From: Athripsodes cinereus
Taxonomy: Eukaryota > Arthropoda > Insecta > Trichoptera > Leptoceridae
Assembly: GCA_947579605.1 (NCBI GenBank)
Contig: OX388307.1
Span: 8,409,237 to 8,473,236 of the forward strand
Length of the DNA: 64,000 bases
Direction: 5' to 3'
This document shows, one piece after another, positions 56,236-64,000 of the stretch. Each line of letters opens with the position of its first letter. Position 1 is the first letter of the stretch. The notes under the pieces are model-generated. The model was not told the DNA's origin. It made no database searches and worked only from the letters and a program-made list of their open reading frames with translations. Made by a program: the position numbers and the translations under genes.

Positions 56236-57075
56236 ACGCTGTTCAATCTATTCCTATAGTTTAAAACAAATGAGGTCTTAAAAAAACATTCAAACGTTGG
56301 CGTTGCGGGAACTTGTGATAGAAATATTTGGCTCTTTTGACTAATGAGTTAGCCGACCACTGCAATAAATCTATAACACATAATACCACTTGTAGGTACA
56401 TATAGAGTATGATCGATAGCTTTCATCAGCAGATTATACGTAGAGGACGAAGATTAAATCTCGGATGATTAATCTCATACTATCATACGTCACGGACATC
56501 GTTAATAATAATGTAATATACCTACATACCTATTATATTATTATTATTTGTATCAAAAGTTGTCCTGTATCAATATTATTTTTATTGTGCGATTTTTCAA
56601 ATTTATCAAAAATGTCGATGATACGTATCATTGTTATCGCATTTTTTTGATTTATTTGATAAATGATGCGAAGCAATATTTTATTAACGAGAGTGAAAAT
56701 AAATTATGGTTAGATGTAAGAAAAACCTATAGGTATTTTTTTATTATTTAAAAACAGTTTCAATTTTTAAAACGATATGTTGAACTATATATACCTACTT
56801 CAAATTTAGTTTAATGTTACTGTAATGAGCAATAAATAACCTACAAAAATGAATTCACACTCAGAAAAACGAGAAGATGTGATCGTGGATATTTGGTCTC
56901 TCACAAAATAGATTTTCCACTCTTTTTTGTTAGATTCGAGAGTCCTGTAAACTGTAAAGTAATGTATAAAAAACGCATTATTGTTCTTTGGATAATTTCT
57001 GTTTATACTGTAACCTAAGATAAGCTATCCATTTTATCTTGTTCAATTCCAAAACCAAGGAACTAATATATGTAA
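56236..57075. other. No gene seen
   Basis: Overlapping short frames at 56465-56751 have no recognisable domain. Confidence 0.5.
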
Positions 57076-57255
57076 ATCGCAGAGGGTAGGACCGAAGACA
57101 CAAATGGCAGAGGCCGACCGAGAGATGCTTATGTGGACCAACTGAAGAGGGACATGAGCTGTGGCTCATACGTGGAGTTGAAGAGACTGGCTGAGAATAG
57201 GGAGGAATGGAGGAGAAAGTCCAAACTCGTTTCAGACCAATCCAATGGATTCTAA
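57076..57255 (+). mobile_element. LINE 3'-end fossil, family C
   Basis: Frame to TAA at 57253: 'GRGRPRDAYVDQLKRDM', 'SCGSYVELKRLAENREEWRR' and 'KSKLVSDQSNGF'. The GRPR...AxxREEWRR pattern marks another LINE C-terminus. A shorter copy sits inverted at 58789-58907. Followed by (ta)n. Confidence 0.7.
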
Positions 57256-57284
57256 CTCATTATATATATATAATCACTAAGGTG

Positions 57285-57330
57285 CAGTAGTCGATTTTAT
57301 CGCAATACGACAATTTCTGCCAACTAACCA
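57285..57330 (-). mobile_element. LINE 3' UTR fragment, family E
   Basis: 'cgattttatcgcaatacgac' then 'tttctgccaactaacc' resembles the stem and 'cttccaactaac' core of the other copies. Weak. Confidence 0.4.
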
Positions 57331-58536
57331 TCAATCTACAGTTAAAACTTAACACGCAACATTGACAATGTTAATTATTATAAACAGTATGCGAATTCGT
57401 GTATTAAAGTGTATATTGAATGACCCGTCAACCACCTTCACTCGTGCATTTGAAATAATATGTATGTAATTAAAATGACTTTTAAATTTCACTTACTTTT
57501 AACCGACTTTATGCGAATGTTCGTTGTAAAGCCAGTAAGCCATGGTATATGGATTCAAAATTTAGGGAGAAATATTAAGCATTATCTACCTTTATTTAGA
57601 TAATAGATAAAAACCTTACACCAAACCCTTTTCTTCATTAATGTTTATTGTTGCTGCAAAAACCAAGTATAAAATATTCGTAGCATAATAATAAATCATA
57701 CGAATAATATCAGCGAGGGCAGGAATGCATGCAGTAGAGGGTAGACGGGGAGGCAAAGGGTTAAAAAGAATTAGGTGAAATTTATTTAAAATTATTACAT
57801 TACCTTCGTTCATAATATTGTGTGTATATATGTATACCTAATATTTAAAATAAATGTGACACTTTATGTATACCTACAAGCGACTGTATGTGTCGCCTGT
57901 CGGTTTATTTAAACAAGGGGTATTCGGTTGAATGTTGTATTTCCAATAAATTAAATTAATAATACATACTAACATACAATAATGAAAATACCTGCACAAT
58001 GATGCGTGTACATATTTTATTTATTTATTGAGAGAGGGTTGGAAATATAAAACAATAATTAAGAAATGATTTACGACGTTTATTTTTTTTAAACAGAATC
58101 CATCTTCCATTAGCATTAGATGTCTTTTGGATATTGATCCGCGTTTTTATATAAAATATTGAATCCAACATTGAATCCATTGCAGAAATTTGTCTGAACA
58201 AAATTTTCAGCACATTGACATTTTTTCCTTCCGCTCTTAATTTTTGCGGTGAAACTGGAATAGAAATAGGTAGGTAAAAATTATCTTCTTTTTTCGAATA
58301 TTTTGTAAACTCTCTTTGTGTGTCTCTGTTAAATAAATAAAACGATATCTTTGCAATAAAAAAGGTGTATTGCGATATTTACTGAAACATTAGACATCTA
58401 AAATTAATCAATCCTGGAACACGATGTACACCAATTCACCGCCCAACAATAAGAGAATTGCCAACATTTGGTTCGTGATACATTTAGATACTTGAATTAT
58501 CGACATGAAATACATTAGATAATAATAATAAGAACA
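57331..58536. other. No gene seen
   Basis: Minus-strand frames at 57616-57813 and 58025-58213 have no recognisable domain. (ttta)n near 58017-58028. Confidence 0.5.
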
Positions 58537-59106
58537 CTTTATTGATCAGAAAAAAATCATGAGCAATTGGCGAGCTTATTGCCTGAAGGCAATATCTTCC
58601 AGCTAACCAAAATAATGTGTGATACTATGTTGACAATGTGTAATTAATACTTAATGTGAACAGTTAATACTAAGTTTAATTATAACTAATTACATTCTTA
58701 GTCCTAAGTAGAACATTATATATGTCGTTTCCTCTAATAAATACTACAAAATGAAGGATAAAGGCACGGGGAGGAACTTTTTAGGATATATGTAATGAGT
58801 TACAATCCATTGGATTGGTCTGCAACGAGTTTGGTTTTTCTTCTCCATTCGTCTCTATTCTCCGCCAGTCTTTTCAGCTCTACGTATGAGCCACAGTTCA
58901 TATCACTCTTTTTAGGATAAGTCTATGGATTTTAGGTTATTTTTAAAAACGTGTAGCGTAGAGGAATTTCTAATATTGCAAGGTAGATTATTCCACATTC
59001 TAATTGCATGGGTCGTAAATGATGAACTGAAGAAGGTTGTGGTGTCGGCAGGGACGGGAAGTAACTGGTTATTCTGAGATCTCAGAGGACTTCCATGTGA
59101 AGACAA
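58537..59106 (-). mobile_element. LINE 3' end, family E: RT C-terminus plus 3' UTR, interrupted
   Basis: Minus strand from 59106: 'FSSSFTTHAIRMWNNLPCNI' then 'FKNNLKSIDLS' and a stop at 58912-58914, a CR1/Jockey-type C-terminus. After a 119-bp foreign insert (58789-58907) its 3' UTR continues to 'ggttagctggaagatattgc', the stem at 58578-58593, 'aagctcgcc', and ends 'caataaagtgttc' plus (tta)n at about 58521-58545. It is the only copy here that joins the family's coding end to its 3' UTR core. Confidence 0.8.
58789..58907 (-). mobile_element. Truncated LINE C copy nested in LINE E, with 12-bp target duplication
   Basis: The insert encodes (minus strand) 'DMNCGSYVELKRLAENRDEW', as at 57076-57255. 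It is bounded by the perfect direct repeat 'ctttttaggata' at 58777-58788 and 58908-58919. This is the footprint of target-primed reverse transcription, and it dates the C insertion after E. Confidence 0.82.
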
Positions 59107-59118
59107 GTATTCAAAACG

Positions 59119-59157
59119 CTTAAAAAGGTATTGAGGACGCTTAAAAAGGTATTAAGA
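59119..59157. repeat. 20-bp tandem duplication
   Basis: 'acgcttaaaaaggtattgag' is followed at once by 'gacgcttaaaaaggtattaa'. Confidence 0.8.
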
Positions 59158-59444
59158 AATACACTTACGTTTAAAATAATATATCTTTTAGTTATAATGT
59201 CTTTATACAGCAGAAACGGAAATTTTCTGAGAAAATATTATCCCGCATAGGATAATTCGCATAATGTTTGCGTATAATGAATGATACAACACTGAATGTG
59301 AATTATATTATTTCAGCTATAAAAAATAGTTAAATAATTAAATTTACAAGATATGTTAAACAAACAACATACAAATATAAAGTTCAGTGAATACAATGAA
59401 ATAAAATAAGTAAGTAATGTAACAATGATGATGATGATTTTATT
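59158..59444. other. No gene seen
   Basis: AT-rich; ends in a (gat)n run at about 59426-59438 that may be the tail of the following minus-strand LINE. Confidence 0.5.
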
Positions 59445-59645
59445 TCTTTGACGCCGTATAATAGACCCTAGACCATCTCAAAGGCGCCGGTGAAGAGTTC
59501 AGTTTTTTTGACAGTTTGATTATCTCCCAATGATTCCAGATAACCGGTCCAACGACACCAAAAGCCGTCTCATAGAAGTAAGACTTACCGGCTCTATTGG
59601 GCTCAGTTACAGTCAGTTCCGAAGAGCACAGAGGTCTTATTGTGG
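59445..59645 (-). mobile_element. LINE 3'-end fossil, family B (inverted)
   Basis: Minus strand: 'EPNRAGKSYFYETAFGVVG' then 'PVIWN', as in 17118-17323 ('EPNRTGKSNFYERAFGVVG'). After WN the two copies diverge, with an indel and frame change here. Confidence 0.75.
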
Positions 59646-59744
59646 TCAAGTCAAGGGGACAAAGCTCTGTCATACTTTATTGTCATATTGCCATACTTCA
59701 TACATATTATCCAAGACAAAGTTTATTCGGTTTGGAACAGTTTT

Positions 59745-59850
59745 TTCAGGAACATAGAATGGACCAAGTCTACCTATTGATTGAATCATCTCTTCGTAAG
59801 ACATCCCTGATGCTTTGAGATCGTTGTCATAGAAATGGTACATATATAGT
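59745..59850 (-). mobile_element. LINE 3'-end fossil, family A (inverted)
   Basis: Minus strand: 'YHFYDNDLKASGMSYEEMIQ', a clear relative of 'HRSYDNDIRAQGMSWKEVTK'. Short and diverged. Confidence 0.65.
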
Positions 59851-61985
59851 GAACGAACTTTCAAACTTTATTTTTTAAGCATAATAAATCCACATGTTTA
59901 CTATTCACATTTAGAGGTTCTACTAAAAAGAAAATAATCTTAGCGAATATGTAGGTAAATTCAAAAATGTTGTTCAAAGAAACTGGGCAAAGAAGTTTTA
60001 AATCTTCTATTTTTTTTTGTCTCTTGATAAACTCAACCTCTGTTCATTGAATTGTGCTTGTTAGTTTATGATACTTTATGTTTATGATACTAATACTTAA
60101 CTGATGTGAAAATTAATGTACAGTACCTAAAGATAAATAAATAAGTTATATGAAGGAATACAATAGAAGAAGCAAATTTAGTAAGCAAAAACAATAACAT
60201 TAAAGGTGGATCTTTTGATACAACATAAATGATACTTATCCAGATACAACGTTACCCTAAATACGATAAAATATATAGCATAGCATTTCAAAGAATTCAT
60301 AATACATATTCATAAAAGAGAGAGGTTTTAATAATTAATTGATATCTAAATAAAAGGAAAATCACGTAACCATAACGAATTAATGTTGTCTGTCTAAAGT
60401 TGAAACCTAAAATAATTAATTTCGATTCTATCATCTTTTCCCTAGTCGCAATAATAATACTACATAAGCTTAGAAAAGTCCGATACGCCAAAACTGTGAG
60501 TAGCAGAGTAAAGTTAGTAACATTTTAATCTCGGTTATACCTAGTGTTCCCTGAAAAAGAGCCTGAGAGAGGGTTGTCCTTTGTACATTTATATCATATT
60601 ATGATAATGTCCCATGGTAACCCGCACAATTCTCTCCTTTTCCGGACACAACCAACCCCTATTTTCCTACCATTTCCTCCCCATTCATCTCTCTTCACTA
60701 CAATACTAAACTACATTCCACCCACAATCAACCTACCAATTCTCATACCAATTTCCCGAGCTTCATATCTATACAAGCTACTATGTCTGACTACCTTCGT
60801 TCGCATTATGCTTTTGTATTCCGATTATTAAAAGCCATGAGTGTGTTTAGGGTCCAATCGAGGGTGCAGAATTGAAACATCACAGGTTGCTACGTATAAC
60901 ATAATTATTAATTGTGAAATATAAATCTGAAGCATTCTTCAACATTTTCAGCGCTTTTTAACTATTTTTTCTGTATATATTAGACAATACTTACTGAGCG
61001 TAGTTTTGGATTGTTTATTTTATTGTAAGTTTAATTAAATGACCACGTTTTATGTATTACTCATAAATAATCGGGCTCGACATACGTTGGTATATTGTGG
61101 CTCAAAATGTAGTTGGATATTAATAGATTTTGTGCTAGTTGTAGAAGACATTCATAAAGGGGTATATCATTGCTTATCTTTTTTTATATACTTAATGAAT
61201 GTCAATGAACGATTCAAATGTACCTATTTATTTCACGAACTTCTTTTTTTACGAGTATCACGTATTTTATTATTTTTATTCATACACATATTGCACATCA
61301 CATTTTACTAAGGTTTATAGAAAACTTTTTGAGTAAACATAAAATAAAAACGAAGAAACATCTGAAATAAAAAATAAACACATTTAATAGGCAGAAGTTT
61401 TGTTATCAGTTGCTAATTTGGATATAGGAAATTAATATCATAAACATCCCAGTTAAAGAACGCAAGTACCTATTATCACAGGAAACTGTAAAAAACATAA
61501 TATTATGCAAATCTATATAAACAAGAATAATTCATCGGTTTATTTTTTACAGATGTGAGAGTGTCATACGAGTATGCAAGTGGATGAAATATATTAAATG
61601 AACAAATATATTGCTAAAATCAATATTTGCTATTTTTTAATGAATATTTTTATAGAGTAAACACACACCCCGTATTTTGGCTGGGATGTTTTATCTCCTT
61701 TATGTATTTAGGTGGCGGTCCTTTATTATTGCACCTGAGACCTAATAGACCTCATATATGAATAATGCTAAATATTTAGATCCCAGAAAGTTGATGTACT
61801 GGTACCTACTACTGCTTACCCTCGGTCCACTACCTAAAGTTAGCCGTTCATCGGCGTTAATCGAAACTATGTTATCTGCTGAGCAAAGGAACTGATATTT
61901 TATACAATGTGATTTGATGTAACAAATAGTATCAACCACCAACATTCACGAGCTTTATAAATGATATTGTTTTATTAGCTGGTAG
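59851..61985. other. Long stretch, no gene seen
   Basis: The 95-codon frame at 60544-60831 lies in a pyrimidine-rich segment (60630-60760, rich in 'ccta' and 'cctccc') that is locally less AT-rich, but it has no domain. The 90-codon frame at 61039-61311 is hydrophobic and AT-driven. Neither is called. Confidence 0.5.
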
Positions 61986-62035
61986 ACAAATTTATTTATT
62001 TATTTACATAACAAACGGCTGTATCAGCCTTTACA
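61986..62035 (-). mobile_element. LINE 3' tail with (TTTA)n, copy 3
   Basis: 'tttatttatttatttacata' then 'acaaacggctgtatcagcct', matching 54676-54720 and 55240-55275. Confidence 0.6.
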
Positions 62036-64000
62036 AATAATACAAATAAAAAGGAACAGTCAAGAGAAATAATGCATAAACAGAGAAAAACAATAGGTAT
62101 ACAAAAAGAAAAATAAATAAATAACATAATAATATGTACCTACTACCAATTAATTTCTAATAGGTAAGTACTGGAATAAACAATGCAGATAAAAATCCCA
62201 ATATAAAGGAGGTACTTTGCAAAAATACAGCAGAACATATTTTATCTATCTAATCTATGTATATCCTTACGGTGCATGTCAAGTGGGGTAGACAGAGAGA
62301 ACGGAACGCCATATAAACCTATCTTTATGCACATAATACACTCTAACACTGTCGTTTCTTTATCTTTCATTTAATACTTTTTCAGTTACTTTGGGTCTAT
62401 CTACGGGCTTAGACTCTTCTTCAGCCTACTTCTATTTTGCGTATTGGATATGCTGCATTCACTTCCTTTCAATAATCTCCCTGACACTATCCGATCCCCC
62501 AGCATGATGTCTACCAACAATTCTCCTTCTTGTTCTTGAGTCAATTAGTGATAATTGTGATAGCGACTAAAAATAACCGTGATTTTTATTTTCTACACTT
62601 CTACAATGTGTACCAATAATCTCTAATAAATACACGAATATTCTAAACAATGGTATTCCATAGTTCTAACCGTGGATGTATCACATAAAAGCTTATTTAT
62701 CTATCATTTGATTTGATTAACAATGCACTGCGGGTTGTCCACGTAGGGAAGTGGAAAAGTGAATAATTATCGTCCTAACTAACTGAACCAAAACTAAACT
62801 AATAATCCACACATAAATATTTTAGTCCATTCACGTTCATGCTTTTAAATCTTTTATAAATACATTTAACAGAGAAGTAACAAAAAAACAATGACCTCTA
62901 TAAAAAACATGCATCTTTTGAGCTAATTCCTGGAAAAGAAAATTGCATGTATCTAATTTAATATAAAAATATTAACGATAATGTGAATGTATTTTTATAA
63001 TAAGATGGTATATATCTCCCCAAAGTAAAATAAGTAAAGAAACCTTTGGAATTCAGTTGATGATGAAGACAAAACCTACTATTATCCGAGGGCAATCGGA
63101 TCTACGCTAATAATAAATAGTTGCTCAACTCAACAAAAGTTTGCGTACCTACTCGAAACATTTAGAATTATTTGTTTGAGAAAAAGTTTATGCGATTTTC
63201 AGAATATGGCATCTATCTCTCTAATCTGCATATTGTGGTTTTCAAACAATGTAACAAAGTTTCATCATTTGTCAGTTTGTTAATTTTATGTCGTGGGTAT
63301 TTGTGACTGTCTTTATCGTGAGACATTTGTAACGGACTTTTTCAGTTATCAAATGTAGAATTATTGCTAAACTTAAGCCAATAAAAAATATTAATATTAC
63401 TAGTATATTATCCTTCGAAATTGTTGTATTAAAAATTAAGAAAGTTTTTGGAATTACCGAAAATTCATTCGTACGAGAAAATATGAGAAATAATCACTTT
63501 TAAATAAATTTTCAAATTGATTATCACAAAGTGTATGTATTACAAAAAAATAAAGTAATTCTGGGAAGCAGTTGAAACTTACCTTTTGGTAAAGTCACGA
63601 ATTTTCAATAAAAGTTCAGTGTTTTGATTACTGCATGTTTTGTGTCAACACTGACGTTTTATAATATGTACTGCATATTGTTATGCCATAGTAAAATATC
63701 AGAACTATTTCTATGATTAAAATGCTCAAAGCATTAAATTACTCAATACTTTGCTGTAAGGGATTTTAATTTCTTACAATAGACAAGTTAAACTATTACC
63801 TACTCTACAGGATCGCATTATCTGATATAATTTGTGAAAGGAATAAACATCTGATATAATTTATTGAAAGGATAATACAAGCTCATGAATCATTTTGAAT
63901 CCATAACTACTCGTTTATATACCTATATTGATGATATTCTAATCAATCATGTCTGTCTCTTTCAATCTATTTACATAATTTACTACTCTTGACCCCTTCA
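62036..64000. other. No gene seen to the right edge
   Basis: 62275-62330 ('ggtgcatgtcaagtggggta', 'gacagagagaacgg') looks like a decayed dispersed repeat of a type common in moth genomes, but there is no second copy in this window to confirm it. The remainder is unassigned AT-rich sequence. Confidence 0.45.

Noticed and set aside
60544..60831. 95-codon frame in a pyrimidine-rich segment
   Set aside because: Composition is proline/serine/leucine from 'cct' and 'cta' runs, with no known motif and no exon signals I could trust.
1..64000. CRISPR arrays, bacterial operons, riboswitches
   Set aside because: No regularly spaced direct repeats. The sequence is clearly animal-type repetitive DNA.

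Overview
The window looks like non-genic, transposon-rich DNA from an insect, most likely a moth or butterfly. The grounds are strong AT bias, TA-rich microsatellites, frequent short runs such as 'taggtaggtacc', degraded LINE 3' ends, tRNA-headed SINEs, small Helitrons and MITEs, one Tc1/mariner element and one young Ty3/gypsy element. I found no host protein-coding gene, rRNA or true tRNA. Nearly every supported feature is a mobile element or its fossil. The taxon is an inference from sequence style only.

Main feature (19949-26138): a complete Ty3/gypsy LTR retrotransposon. Its two 373-bp LTRs look identical by eye. It has a tRNA-Leu-like primer site, a polypurine tract, an open gag and an open pol in the -1 frame relative to gag. 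Gag starts with a SAP-like DNA-binding motif and ends in a CCHC knuckle. Pol runs protease, reverse transcriptase, RNase H, HHCC/DDE integrase and GPY/F module, then carries about 180 extra residues. These contain a TARG1/OARD1-like macrodomain (an ADP-ribose hydrolase fold, with both expected catalytic positions, Lys and Asp, kept) followed by a C-x7-C-x5-C-x3-H zinc finger. An ADP-ribosylation-reversing module fused to a retrotransposon polyprotein is the strongest candidate for an undescribed system here.

Left flank (1-19948): LINE 3'-end fossils, a 50-bp-arm foldback at the left edge, SINEs at 10.5 and 18.3 kb, a palindromic element at 12.2 kb, a small Helitron at 16.3 kb, and long AT-rich stretches with nothing recognisable.

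Middle (26-48 kb): more SINEs and LINE tails, a 66-bp-arm foldback (34.95 kb), a 695-bp MITE with TTA target duplications (36.8 kb), a full-length DD41D mariner-type transposon broken by one in-frame TAG (41.8-43.1 kb), a second small Helitron (46.9 kb), and RTE-type endonuclease/reverse transcriptase tails.

Right flank (48-64 kb): LINE 3'-end fragments from several families, including one LINE tail inserted into another with a clean 12-bp target duplication (58.8-58.9 kb). The 3' UTR of one LINE family recurs across the window and keeps a small stem by compensatory change, as expected of an RNA hairpin recognised by the LINE's own reverse transcriptase.
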